From NCBI RefSeq assembly GCF_001422445.1, contig NZ_LMNA01000029.1, forward strand, positions 100,661 to 164,660: DNA of 64,000 bases, written 5' to 3'. The stretch comes from Pseudorhodoferax sp. Leaf274. Its GTDB lineage: Bacteria > Pseudomonadota > Gammaproteobacteria > Burkholderiales > Burkholderiaceae_C. The notes below the pieces were generated by a model. The model ran no database searches. It saw only the letters and a program-made list of their open reading frames with translations, and was not told the DNA's origin. Positions 1 through 8,858 of this stretch are shown here, piece by piece (within the stretch, counting starts at the first letter, position 1; each line of letters opens with the position of its first letter). A program made the position numbers and the translations under genes.

Positions 1-588
1 CTCGCCGCGTGCGCTCACGGCGCCGCCTCCTCGCGGTCGCGCGGGCCCACACGTCGGCTTGGGTCGGCGGCTGGCGCGGTTCGCGCTGGCGTCGATCCCC
101 GCTGCGCGTGGCCCCTCGCCGCGTGCGCTCACGGCGCCGCCTCCTCGCGGTCGCGCGGGCCCACACGTCGGCTTGGGTCGGCGGCTGGCGCGGTTCGCGC
201 TGGCGTCGATCCCCGCTGCGCGTGGCCCCTCGCCGCGTGCGCTTACGGCGCCGCCTCCTCGCGGTCGCGCGGGCCCACACGTCGGCTTGGGTCGGCGGCT
301 GGCGCGGTTCGCGCTGGCGTCGATCCCCGCTGCGCGTGGCCCCTCGCCGCGTGCGCTCACGGCGCCGCCTCCTCGCGGTCGCGCGGGCCCACACGTCGGC
401 TTGGGTCGGCGGCTGGCGCGGTTCGCGCTGGCGTCGATCCCCGCTGCGCGTGGCCCCTCGCCGTGTGCGCTCACGGCGCCGCCTCCTCGCGGTCGTGCGG
501 GCCCACACGTCGGCTTGGGTCGGCGGCTGGCGCCGTTCGCGCTGGCGTCGATCCCCGCTGCGCGTGGCCCCTCGCCGCGTGCGCTCAC
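1..588 (-). CDS. N-terminal part of a gene downstream of the alpha-2-macroglobulin, made of 38-residue repeats (possible pbpC)
   Basis: On the minus strand a frame opens at GTG 588-586, overlapping the TGA of the alpha-2-macroglobulin gene (GTGA), and stays open for 196 codons to the window edge. The product would be five copies of a 38-residue Arg/Pro/Gly/Ala-rich unit beginning VSARGEGPRAAG. In many proteobacteria the gene after a YfhM-type alpha-2-macroglobulin is pbpC (penicillin-binding protein 1C), so this may be its cytoplasmic N-terminus, but no PbpC domain is visible here. Because each unit has its own Shine-Dalgarno and GTG, translation could begin at any of several copies (588, 474, 360, 132, 18) or outside the window, in which case part or all of this stretch is leader. 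Partial at its 3' end. Confidence 0.4.
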   Translation of the reverse strand, partial: MSARGEGPRAAGIDASANGASRRPKPTCGPARPRGGGAVSAHGEGPRAAGIDASANRASRRPKPTCGPARPRGGGAVSARGEGPRAAGIDASANRASRRPKPTCGPARPRGGGAVSARGEGPRAAGIDASANRASRRPKPTCGPARPRGGGAVSARGEGPRAAGIDASANRASRRPKPTCGPARPRGGGAVSARGE

Positions 589-600
589 GGCGCCGCCTCC
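1..600. repeat. Tandem 114-bp minisatellite, five full units plus 30 bp
   Basis: Units begin at 1, 115, 229, 343 and 457, with a 30-bp partial copy at 571-600; the array may continue to the left of the window. Units are nearly identical (single changes near 244, 464, 496 and 533). The period is 38 codons, so reading frames are preserved. On the minus strand each unit carries AGGAGG, seven bases, then GTG, so each unit copies a ribosome binding site and start codon; in the unit starting at 229 the GTG is GTA. The 30-bp partial copy contains the last codons and the stop of the alpha-2-macroglobulin gene. Confidence 0.95.
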
Positions 601-3600
601 ACCTTCACCCGCGCGTTCGGCAGCTCGCCGAACATCTCGGGCGCGTACATGGCCTCCACGCGCGTGGGCGGCAGCGCGAACTCGCCCACGTTGTTGAGCC
701 GCACCGTGTAGCTGGTCTTGACCTCGCCCTTGGGCAGGAAGCCGTAGTAGCTGCGGAAGGCCTCGAAGCCGCGTTCCTCGTAGGCGGGCCAGGTGTTGCC
801 GCCGCTGCGCTCGCCCTGGGTGGCGATGGCCCCGATCGTTGTGTCGCGGCCCAGGCCGCTGCCCAGGATGGTGGCGCCGCCCGGCACCGGGTCGGACAGC
901 ACGACCCAGCTCATGTCCTGCGCGGCCGTCACGGTGATGGTGATGCGCAGGATGTCGCCGCGCGTGGTGCGGCCGGGCCGCGCCTGCTCGATGGGCACCA
1001 CCTCGCGCGCGATGCGGTAGCCGCCATCGAACGGCGCCTTCAGTTCCACCGCGGCCAGCGACTGCAGCGTGAGCCAGGGCTTGCCGCTGCCCTCGTGCGT
1101 GGCCTGCAGCGTGGCGGCGCCGGTGCCGGGCCAGGGCAGGAACTGGGCGGCAGGCGCACCCTTGCCCGGCCAGTCGGCGCGCACGCTCTCGCTGCCCAGT
1201 TGCGCGCGCGTGCTGCCGCTCACGGGGTCGGCCTCGTACCTGGCCGAGAACTTGCGCAGCGCCAGGCTGCCCCAGAGGTTGGCCGTGGTGGTCTGCCAGG
1301 CGCCGCGCTGCTGGCGCGCGATGAGCCCGCTGGCCAGCCGGCCCATATCGGCCTGCCAGCCGGCTTCGTTCTGCACGGCCAGCAGCAGGCGGGCGGCATT
1401 GGCGTCGGTGTTGGCCATCAGCCACCACCAGGCATCGCCCTGCTCGGTGGAGAAGCCCACGCGCGTGCCCGAGAACGCGAGCCGCGTGCGCAGCAGCTGC
1501 TGGGCCTGCTCCAGCCGCTGGGCGCGCTGCGGCACGTCGGGCACGCGCTGCAGGATCTGCAGCCAGTCCAGCAGCGCATGCGTGGGCCACTGCTCGGGCA
1601 CGAGCGTGAGGCTGGACACCATCCGGCCTTGTGCGCGGCCCGTGCGCGACAGCGCCTCCAGCGCCGCGAGCTTGCGCACGTCCAGGTCGGCGCGCGGGCT
1701 CCAGAAGCTGCGCTGCAGGCGGCCCTCGACGAAGGCCAGCAAGCCGTCCTCCATCTGGCGGCGCTGGGCCTCGGGCAGCGCGAAGCGCGGATCGAGCGCG
1801 GCCGCCTCGTGGGTCACGGCCAGCAGGTAGGCCGTCAGCGTGTCGCTGCCGCGCGCGGCCTCGCCGTCGCGCGGCGGGAAGTAGTTGGCCAGGCCGTCGC
1901 TGTCCAGGTAGGTGGGCAGCTGGGCCACCACGCCCTTCCACAGGGCTTCGTCCTCCAGGCCCAGCGCGCGGCTGGCGCTTTGCTCCAGGCAGCTGTAGGG
2001 GTAGCGTTGGAACCAGTCGCGCACGCCGGGCAGGCCATCGGCCAGGCGGGGCTGCAGCGCGAGCGACAGGCCGCCGCGCGGCTTGCCGTTGGTGACCAGA
2101 GCCTGCGCCGGCGGCTTCACCTGCTGCGTGAACGGCCCGTCCAGCTGCACCAGCGTGGCCTGCTGCACGGCGATCGGCACGGCCGGCACGATGCGCTGGC
2201 TGGCCTTGAGCGCATCGCGCGCATTGCCCGACAGGTCGCGCGCCTCGACCTCCCAGAGGATGGCCTCGGTGCGCGTGTGCGCCAGCTGGGTCGGGGCCAC
2301 CACCTCCCAGGTCGCCTCGCGCGCTTCGTTCGGTGGTATCTCGATGGTCTGCGGCGCCAACTCCAGCAGCGTGGCCCGCGGCTTGAACTCCACGCGCATG
2401 GCCTTGGCCGTGGTGTTGCGCAGCGTGAACTGGGCGCGGAAGCGGTCGTCCTCGCGCACCAGCGGCGGCAGGCCGCTGATGATCTGCAGGTCCTGCGTGG
2501 TGCGCACCGTGGCCTGGCCGGTGCCGAACAAGGCCTGGCCGCTGTCGGCCACGGCGACGATGCGGAAACTGGTCAGCGCGTCGTTGAGCGGCACCTCCAC
2601 CGTGGCCTGGCCCTGCGCGTCCAGCACCACGCGCGGGTTCCACAGCAGCAGCGTGTCCAGCAGCTCGCGCGTGGGGTTGCGGCCGCCGCCGCCGCCGGCT
2701 GGCACGGCCTTGCGGCCGTAGTGGCGCCTGCCGATGATTTCCATCTGCGCGGTGGCTGTGTGCACGCCCCAGGCGCGGCGCTGCAGCATCGCGTCCAGCA
2801 GGTCCCAGCTGTCGTTGGGTGCCAGTTCCAGCAGCGCCTGGTCGACGGCGGCCAGCGCCACCTCGGCGCCCGCGGCCGGCTTGCCATCGGGCAGCCTGGC
2901 ACTGATGCGCACCTGCACACGCTCGCGCACCTGGTAGCTCGTGCGGTCGGGCTGCACCTGCACGTCGATGCGGTGCGCGCGCGTGCCCACCTTGAGCTCG
3001 GCCACGCCCAGGCGGAAGGCCGGCTTGGAGAGGTCGACCATGGCGCTCGGCGCCACCACCTCGCCGCGCGCATTCCAGAACGCCGACCACCAGCTGCGCG
3101 GCGCCTTGTAGCCCCAGGTGAAGAACGAGTACCACGGCACCTCGCGCAGCCGGCCGCGCAGCACCAGCGCGCTGACGTAGACGTTGGGCCCCCAGCCTTC
3201 CTGCACCTTCAGGCGCAGCGTCGGGTCCTGCCCGCTCAGTTCCACCACCTCGTGCCAGAGCACGCCCTCGCGCTCCACCGTGACCAGGGCCGTGGCCTGG
3301 CGGAACGGCATGCGCACCTGCAGCAGGGCGGTGTCGCCGGGCTGCACTTCGCGCTGCTCGGGCAGCAGGTCGATGCGGTCGTGGTTCTCGCCGCCGAACC
3401 ACAGTTCGCCCTGGCGCGTGACCCAGACGGAGCTCGACGCCTGCACGCTGCGGCCCGCCTCGTCCTTGGCCGTGACGACCAGCTCGACCTCGCCGCCCTG
3501 GCCCAGCTGGGCCTCGCACAGCAGCAGGCCGCGCGCGTCGCTCTTGCCGCTGCACACGCTGCCCAGGTCCTTGGTCTCGCGCTTGGTGTCGTAGGTGTAG

Positions 3601-6434
3601 AAGCCGCCCACCATGCGCTTGCGGCTGGTCGTGGCCACATGGGCCTGGGCGCGCACGTCCAGTGCCACGCCGGCCTTGGGCTTGCCGTTGAGGTCGAGCG
3701 CCAGCGCCTGCAGCTGCACCTTGCCGCGCGCCGAGACCCAGCCCTCGGTCTTGAGGCCGGCCACCACGCCGGCTGGCCAGACCGTGTGCGTGCCGCGCAG
3801 GGTCTGGATCTCGCCGTTCGGGTCGGCGTAGCGGGCTTCCAGCAGCAGCTCCTGCGCGCGCGGGGCGGCCGGGATGTCGGGCAGCGCCACGCGGCCCGCG
3901 CCCTGGGCGTCCAGCGTCACGGGCAGCTTGTTGGCGATCACGCGCGGGCCGTTGGCGGCCTCGGATTCCTCCTCGCCTTCGTCGGAGTTGCCCTGGCGCC
4001 GGTCGCGCGGCGGCGCGAAGCTGAACGCGTCATAGCCGTCGAAATGCAGCCAGCGCTCGCGCAGCAATGCCGAGACCTCGACCGGCAGCCTGGCCGCGCC
4101 GCCGCCGGCCACGTAGTTCACCTGCACGTTGGCGGCCAGGCTGCCGGGCTGCACCAGCGGCCCGCCGGTGGCCGGCGCGATGCGGCCCTCCATCACGGGC
4201 AGGCGGAACTCCTCCACGCGGAAACGGCCCGACACGAGGCTGCGCTCGGCCTCCTGGTCGATGCCCACGAGTTCGACCTGGTACTCGCCGAGCTTGGCCG
4301 CGGGCGGCAGCTTGAAGCTGCTCTGCGCGCTGCGCCCGCCGGTGGCCGTGTCGCGCCAGGCCAGCGGCTGCTCGAACTGCTGGCCGCTGCCCACGTGGGT
4401 GATGCGCAAGGTGGCCGGGCGCCAGGCGGCCGGCGCCAGGCCGGCGCTGGTCTCGGTGCGCAGCAGGTGCTTCATGCCCACGGTCTCGCCCGCGCGCAGC
4501 AGCGTGCGGTCCAGGATCGTGTGGGCGCGCAGGTCCGGCGCTACCTCCTGGCTGGTCGGCAGGTCGAAGCGCCAGGGCTCGATGCCGCGGTTCCAGTCGC
4601 TGAAGGTGAAGGCCAGGTCGTCCACGCCATCGCTGCCGCGCGCGCGCGCCGTGACGAACCAGGCGGCAGCGCCTTCGTCCTGCGCACACGACGGCGGTTC
4701 GGGCGACAAACCCTTGAGCTGCACGACGCCCTGGCCGTCGGTCTGGCCGCTGGCCACCTCGCGGCCGCGGCAGTCGCTGACCGCCACGCGCGCGCCGGCC
4801 ACGGGCTTGCCGCTGTCCAGCGCGGTGACCCAGGCCATCGCGTTCTCGCGGCCGAGCTTGAAATGCACGCCCAGGTTGGTGACCAGCGCGGCCGTGCGCA
4901 CGACCATGGTGCGCTCCGGGCCGTAGCGTTCGTCGAGCAAGGCCTCGCCCAGCTGGCGCGAGGAGATCTCGACCACGTGAAAGCCTGGCGTCATCGGGAT
5001 GCCCACGACCTCGAACGGCCGCGCCTCGTTGCCATCCGGTGCCGGCAGCTTGAGCTGCTGCACGCCGTTCTGCCCGGCCAGCAGCGACAGCATGCGCGAC
5101 TGCACCCAGTTCTTCTGGTCGGGGTCGACCACGCGCGGCAGCGGCCGCCTGAGGTCGGCGGCGGCCTGCTTGCGCTCGACCTGGAAGCGGTCGTAGCGCT
5201 GCACCTTGCGCCACCAGGCCAGGATCTCGGCATCGCTCTGCGGCCGCAGCGTGGCCACCTGGCCGTCGGCGATGCGCAGCGCACCCACGCCGGGCGCGGC
5301 CTCGATGCGGCGCACGGTCACGGGCAGCAGGGGCGGGCCGTCGGGCTCGGCCAGGCGCTCGACGATGCCGAAGGGCGCGGAGGCGAACTTGGCCAGCGGC
5401 GGCATGGCGCCCGTGCGCACGGCCAGCGGGAAGCTGTCGGCGTTGTCCAGCGGCCGGTCGGAGGCGTCGCGCAGCTTGGCGGGCAGCGTCAGCTGGTAGT
5501 CCGTGCTTTCGGTGAACGGCGGGTCGAAGCGCAGGCCGTCGACGAGTGCGTCCGTGTTGTCGTCGATCTGCGGCGCGATGCTGCGCCCGCCGCCCTGCAG
5601 CCGGATGGCGGCCGCCTGCTCGCGCGGCAGCGGGGCGCTGAACTGCAGGCGCAGCGGCCGGATCGGCAGGCAGTCGGCCTGGGCGTTCTCGCGCTCGCAG
5701 CTGAAGTTGGCCGTGAAGGGCGCGCGCACGGTGAAGTCGAAGCGCCGCTCCACCCGGTTGGCGACGCCGCTGGGCGTGGCCACGCCGGGCCCGTAGACGA
5801 TCTGCAGGTCGGCCGAGGGCGGCAGGCGCCGGTTGCAGGCCAGCGTCTGCACGGCCAGCGGCGCCTTGGCGGCCTCCTGTTCGAGCCGGCGCGCCTGGAG
5901 CAGCGCGGCGCGTTCGGCGCCCTCGACGAGGCGCACGGGCACGCGCTCGCCGATGCCCTCGACGGCGCACCAGACGTTGGCGCGCACGCTCTCCAGCGTG
6001 GCCGGGCCGTTGAGACGCAGCACGAAGAACTGCTGCTCGTCGACCTGGCCGCCGTAGGGCCAGGTGCTGCGCACCACCGGGCCGCCTGTCTGGAAATTGA
6101 AGCGCGTGCGACCCGTAAGTTCCAGACTGGTGTTGGCCGTCAGTTCGCAGCGCTGGCCGGGCGGCAGGTCGTTCTCGAACTGCCAGACCCATTCGCGCGC
6201 GTTGTTCCAGCGGCCGGTGCCGCGGCCGGCGGCCTCGTCGGCGCAGCGCACCGTGGCCGGTGCGGCCGCGCGCGCATCGCCGAAGTGGGTGGCGTCCTGG
6301 TCGAAACGCACGACGACCTGGCGCGCCTCGCGCACCTCGCCCTGGGGCGTGACGGAAGTGATCTGCAGGGCCTGGGCGGCGGGGGCGGCCAGGGCGGCAA
6401 GGAGGAGGGTGGGAAGCAGGGAGTTGAGCGTCAC
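585..6434 (-). CDS. Bacterial alpha-2-macroglobulin family protein (YfhM-like), thioester type
   Basis: A 1949-residue protein, within the range expected for bacterial alpha-2-macroglobulins, which trap attacking proteases in the periplasm. A signal peptide covers about residues 1-22 (hydrophobic LLPTLLLAALAAPAAQA, cleavage after AQA). It has no lipobox cysteine, unlike the E. coli lipoprotein, so it is probably soluble. The thioester motif CLEQ is intact (C1482 to Q1485) within YPYSCLEQSASRAL. The start is GTG with AAGGA eight bases upstream. Macroglobulin-like beta domains precede the thioester region, and the C-terminus ends in EAAP inside the minisatellite. It lies 34 bp after the dnaJ-like gene, so the two may be cotranscribed. 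The downstream partner in other genomes is pbpC, which would repair peptidoglycan after attack. Confidence 0.93.
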   Translation of the reverse strand: MTLNSLLPTLLLAALAAPAAQALQITSVTPQGEVREARQVVVRFDQDATHFGDARAAAPATVRCADEAAGRGTGRWNNAREWVWQFENDLPPGQRCELTANTSLELTGRTRFNFQTGGPVVRSTWPYGGQVDEQQFFVLRLNGPATLESVRANVWCAVEGIGERVPVRLVEGAERAALLQARRLEQEAAKAPLAVQTLACNRRLPPSADLQIVYGPGVATPSGVANRVERRFDFTVRAPFTANFSCERENAQADCLPIRPLRLQFSAPLPREQAAAIRLQGGGRSIAPQIDDNTDALVDGLRFDPPFTESTDYQLTLPAKLRDASDRPLDNADSFPLAVRTGAMPPLAKFASAPFGIVERLAEPDGPPLLPVTVRRIEAAPGVGALRIADGQVATLRPQSDAEILAWWRKVQRYDRFQVERKQAAADLRRPLPRVVDPDQKNWVQSRMLSLLAGQNGVQQLKLPAPDGNEARPFEVVGIPMTPGFHVVEISSRQLGEALLDERYGPERTMVVRTAALVTNLGVHFKLGRENAMAWVTALDSGKPVAGARVAVSDCRGREVASGQTDGQGVVQLKGLSPEPPSCAQDEGAAAWFVTARARGSDGVDDLAFTFSDWNRGIEPWRFDLPTSQEVAPDLRAHTILDRTLLRAGETVGMKHLLRTETSAGLAPAAWRPATLRITHVGSGQQFEQPLAWRDTATGGRSAQSSFKLPPAAKLGEYQVELVGIDQEAERSLVSGRFRVEEFRLPVMEGRIAPATGGPLVQPGSLAANVQVNYVAGGGAARLPVEVSALLRERWLHFDGYDAFSFAPPRDRRQGNSDEGEEESEAANGPRVIANKLPVTLDAQGAGRVALPDIPAAPRAQELLLEARYADPNGEIQTLRGTHTVWPAGVVAGLKTEGWVSARGKVQLQALALDLNGKPKAGVALDVRAQAHVATTSRKRMVGGFYTYDTKRETKDLGSVCSGKSDARGLLLCEAQLGQGGEVELVVTAKDEAGRSVQASSSVWVTRQGELWFGGENHDRIDLLPEQREVQPGDTALLQVRMPFRQATALVTVEREGVLWHEVVELSGQDPTLRLKVQEGWGPNVYVSALVLRGRLREVPWYSFFTWGYKAPRSWWSAFWNARGEVVAPSAMVDLSKPAFRLGVAELKVGTRAHRIDVQVQPDRTSYQVRERVQVRISARLPDGKPAAGAEVALAAVDQALLELAPNDSWDLLDAMLQRRAWGVHTATAQMEIIGRRHYGRKAVPAGGGGGRNPTRELLDTLLLWNPRVVLDAQGQATVEVPLNDALTSFRIVAVADSGQALFGTGQATVRTTQDLQIISGLPPLVREDDRFRAQFTLRNTTAKAMRVEFKPRATLLELAPQTIEIPPNEAREATWEVVAPTQLAHTRTEAILWEVEARDLSGNARDALKASQRIVPAVPIAVQQATLVQLDGPFTQQVKPPAQALVTNGKPRGGLSLALQPRLADGLPGVRDWFQRYPYSCLEQSASRALGLEDEALWKGVVAQLPTYLDSDGLANYFPPRDGEAARGSDTLTAYLLAVTHEAAALDPRFALPEAQRRQMEDGLLAFVEGRLQRSFWSPRADLDVRKLAALEALSRTGRAQGRMVSSLTLVPEQWPTHALLDWLQILQRVPDVPQRAQRLEQAQQLLRTRLAFSGTRVGFSTEQGDAWWWLMANTDANAARLLLAVQNEAGWQADMGRLASGLIARQQRGAWQTTTANLWGSLALRKFSARYEADPVSGSTRAQLGSESVRADWPGKGAPAAQFLPWPGTGAATLQATHEGSGKPWLTLQSLAAVELKAPFDGGYRIAREVVPIEQARPGRTTRGDILRITITVTAAQDMSWVVLSDPVPGGATILGSGLGRDTTIGAIATQGERSGGNTWPAYEERGFEAFRSYYGFLPKGEVKTSYTVRLNNVGEFALPPTRVEAMYAPEMFGELPNARVKVEAAP

Positions 6435-6468
6435 GCTGGCGGTCCTTCGGTCAGCCGCCGAGGTTAGC

Positions 6469-7521
6469 TCACCCGTGGTGTCGCTTGCGTTCGCGCGCCC
6501 GCAGCGTGCGCTGCCACTCGGCCAGCCGCGGATCGGCGCCGACGCTGCTGGCGATCAGCTGGTCGAGCAGGATCTCCTGGTCGGTGCTGAAGCGTTCCGG
6601 AAACACGGGCTCGATCTGCACCACCTGCGTGCCGCGCGGCCCGCGGTGCCGCACTGGAAAGCCCAGGCCGGGCAACTCGTACTGCTGGCGGCCGCGCTGC
6701 AGCGCCAGCGGCTGCACGCCGTCCAGCGTGGGGATGGACACGGGCCGGCCGGCCGCCCAGGCGAAGCCATCGACGGGCACCTTGCAGTGCACGCTGCCGT
6801 CCGCGTGCAGCGTGAACAGCGGGTGCGGCGCCACGCCCACCTGCACCTCCAGGTCGGCAGGAGCTCTGCGTGCTGCCACGTGCAGCAGGTCGCCGTCGCG
6901 CACGCCGGGCGGGATGCGCGCCTGCACCTCGTAGGCCTGCGCGGCGAGCTTGCCCGTGCCTTCGCAGTGGCTGCAGTCTTCGCGCGCCGTGCCGGTGCCC
7001 GCGCAGTCCACGCATTCCTCGGGTTGGCCGGGCCAGCCGAACCAGGCCGATGGCCGCACGAAGGTTCCGCTGCCGCGGCAGCGCCTGCAGGCCTGGCCGA
7101 GCACGCGGTGGCCCAGGCCGGCGCAGTGGCCGCAGTCCGCGGTGAACTTGCCGCGCAGCGTCTTGATGCAGCCGGCCGCGGCCTCTTCCAGCGAGAGCTT
7201 GAGCTTGCGGTGGATGGGCGCATGGGGAGGCCGCGCCTGCTGTTCGGAGGTGGAGGCCCTGGCGGCGGGAGCGGGCGCAGGCGAAGGCGCAGGGGCGGGA
7301 GAAGGGGAGGCGGAGGACGCAGGCGTACCGGCGCTGCCCTCGCGTGCGCGCTGGATGGCCTCGAACGCCTGGTTGATGCGCTGCATCCGGGCCACGGCCT
7401 GCGCGCTGGCGTTGCGGTCGGGGTGCCAGCGCGAGGCCAGGCGGCGCCAGGCGGCCTTGATCTCGGATGGGCTGGCGTCGATGGGCAAGCCCAGTTCGGC
7501 GAAGGCTTGGTCGTTCCCCAC
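6469..7521 (-). CDS. DnaJ-type co-chaperone with four CxxCxGxG repeats
   Basis: 350 residues. The start is GTG at 7521, chosen because AGAGGA lies six bases upstream and the J-domain begins immediately. The J-domain covers about residues 4-65, with the HPD motif at 33-35 needed to stimulate Hsp70 ATPase. A Pro/Ala/Ser-rich linker (about 75-105) replaces the usual Gly/Phe region. A zinc-binding region at about 129-190 has four motifs: CGHCAGLG, CRRCRGSG, CVDCAGTG and CSHCEGTG. The C-terminal part fits a DnaJ substrate-binding fold. It resembles DnaJ type A in architecture but is short and unlikely to be the housekeeping dnaJ, which normally sits beside dnaK. It precedes the alpha-2-macroglobulin gene on the same strand. 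Confidence 0.88.
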   Translation of the reverse strand: MGNDQAFAELGLPIDASPSEIKAAWRRLASRWHPDRNASAQAVARMQRINQAFEAIQRAREGSAGTPASSASPSPAPAPSPAPAPAARASTSEQQARPPHAPIHRKLKLSLEEAAAGCIKTLRGKFTADCGHCAGLGHRVLGQACRRCRGSGTFVRPSAWFGWPGQPEECVDCAGTGTAREDCSHCEGTGKLAAQAYEVQARIPPGVRDGDLLHVAARRAPADLEVQVGVAPHPLFTLHADGSVHCKVPVDGFAWAAGRPVSIPTLDGVQPLALQRGRQQYELPGLGFPVRHRGPRGTQVVQIEPVFPERFSTDQEILLDQLIASSVGADPRLAEWQRTLRARERKRHHG

Positions 7522-7676
7522 GTTGGTTCCTCTGCTCTGGCCGCATGGTAGCCGATGTTGTTGCGCCGCAGCATTTTCCGAGACGGCCGGTTTTTCCTCG
7601 TTTTTCGGTGCTTCGCGCGCCGGCGGCACCGGCCTAATCGGAGCCTTCTTGTCACAACGGGTTACAGGGAGTTCCG

Positions 7677-8828
7677 ATGCGATCCACCGCCACGCCGCTG
7701 TCTGCCACGCCGCCTGCGATCTCGCGCGGCCGGCTGATCCGCGAGCTGTCCATCTTCGCCGCGCCGCGCAACAAGAGCGGCGCACTGCTGCTGCTGCGCG
7801 ACGGCGCGTTGTACTGGGGCCTGTGGGCCGCCGTGCTGTTCGCGCCCGCCATCGGCTGGAAGATCCTGGCCAGCGTGCTGCTGGGCATCCGGCTGACCTC
7901 CATGTACACGCTGGCGCACGACGCATCGCACCGCACGCTGTTCGCCAGCCGCCGCTGGAACTGGATCGCGGCGCTGGCCCTGGGCGTGCCCTCGGTGCAG
8001 AACTACCGCATGTGGACGCACGACCACAACCATGTGCACCACCCGCGCACCAACGGCGACCACTTCGATTTCTACCGCCCGTTCTCCAAGGCCGAGTACG
8101 ACGCCCTGGGCCCGCTGCAGCGGCTGGCCGAGCGCCTGTGCCGCGCGCCCAACGTGTTCGGCCTGTTCGTCTACTGGCTGGTGCGCTGGATTCCCACGCG
8201 CGTGTGGCCCAACCCGCGCACGCCGGTGGCGCAGCGTCGCGTGTCCATGGCCTACGCCGTGCCGTTGGCGCTGTTCCATGGCGGCATGCTGGCCTTCCTG
8301 GCGCTGGTGGCGCCGCGCATCGCGCCCGTCGAGGCCGGCACCGCCGTGCTGCTGGGCTGGTTCGGGCCGCTGATGCTGCACTTCTGGATCAGCAGTGCAT
8401 CGCTGTACCTGATGCACACGCACCCCAACATCCCCTGGTTCAAGGGCGACATCGTGCGCACCGGCGACTACGCGCCCGAGCTGTGCTCCACCGTGCTGAC
8501 CACGCCCGACTGGTTCAGCAAGATGGTCAACAACGTCTACTGCCATGCCGCGCACCACGCGCACCACGGCATCCCCAGCTACATGCTGCTGCCGGCGCAA
8601 AAGCGCATGAACGACCTGCTGGGCAACCGGCTGGTGGTCGAGCCGCTGTCGCTGTTCGGGATGCTGCGCACGCTGCGCACCTGCAAGCTCTACGACTTCG
8701 AGCGCCACCAGTGGTTGGACTTCGACGGCCTGCCGACGGCCGCGCCGATCGACCTGTCGGCGCGCAATGCGGTGGCCGAGCAGGTGGCCGCTGCGCCGCG
8801 CCTGCCCCGGCAGGCCGCGACCGCCTGA
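7677..8828 (+). CDS. Membrane fatty acid desaturase family protein
   Basis: 383 residues of the membrane di-iron desaturase/hydroxylase superfamily. The three histidine boxes are clear: HDASH from residue 81, HDHNHVHH from 115 and HAAHHAHH from 290. Hydrophobic segments flank them (about 45-75, 90-110, 195-250), as expected for an inner-membrane enzyme that inserts a double bond or hydroxyl into an acyl chain using O2. The start ATG has AGGGAG five bases upstream. It is divergent from the dnaJ-like gene across 155 bp, which must hold both promoters. Substrate and regiochemistry cannot be read from the sequence. Confidence 0.9.
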   Translation: MRSTATPLSATPPAISRGRLIRELSIFAAPRNKSGALLLLRDGALYWGLWAAVLFAPAIGWKILASVLLGIRLTSMYTLAHDASHRTLFASRRWNWIAALALGVPSVQNYRMWTHDHNHVHHPRTNGDHFDFYRPFSKAEYDALGPLQRLAERLCRAPNVFGLFVYWLVRWIPTRVWPNPRTPVAQRRVSMAYAVPLALFHGGMLAFLALVAPRIAPVEAGTAVLLGWFGPLMLHFWISSASLYLMHTHPNIPWFKGDIVRTGDYAPELCSTVLTTPDWFSKMVNNVYCHAAHHAHHGIPSYMLLPAQKRMNDLLGNRLVVEPLSLFGMLRTLRTCKLYDFERHQWLDFDGLPTAAPIDLSARNAVAEQVAAAPRLPRQAATA

Positions 8829-8858
8829 GCGCGGCCGCCGTCGCAGCCGCGTGGAAAC

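Noticed and set aside
1-600. Minisatellite as a CRISPR array
   Set aside because: Units are contiguous with no unique spacers, and no cas genes are present.
9-6467. A 2152-codon plus-strand open frame beginning in the minisatellite
   Set aside because: It is the reverse-complement shadow of the alpha-2-macroglobulin gene and the repeats in very GC-rich DNA; its product is a low-information His/Arg/Ala/Gly-rich string with no domain.
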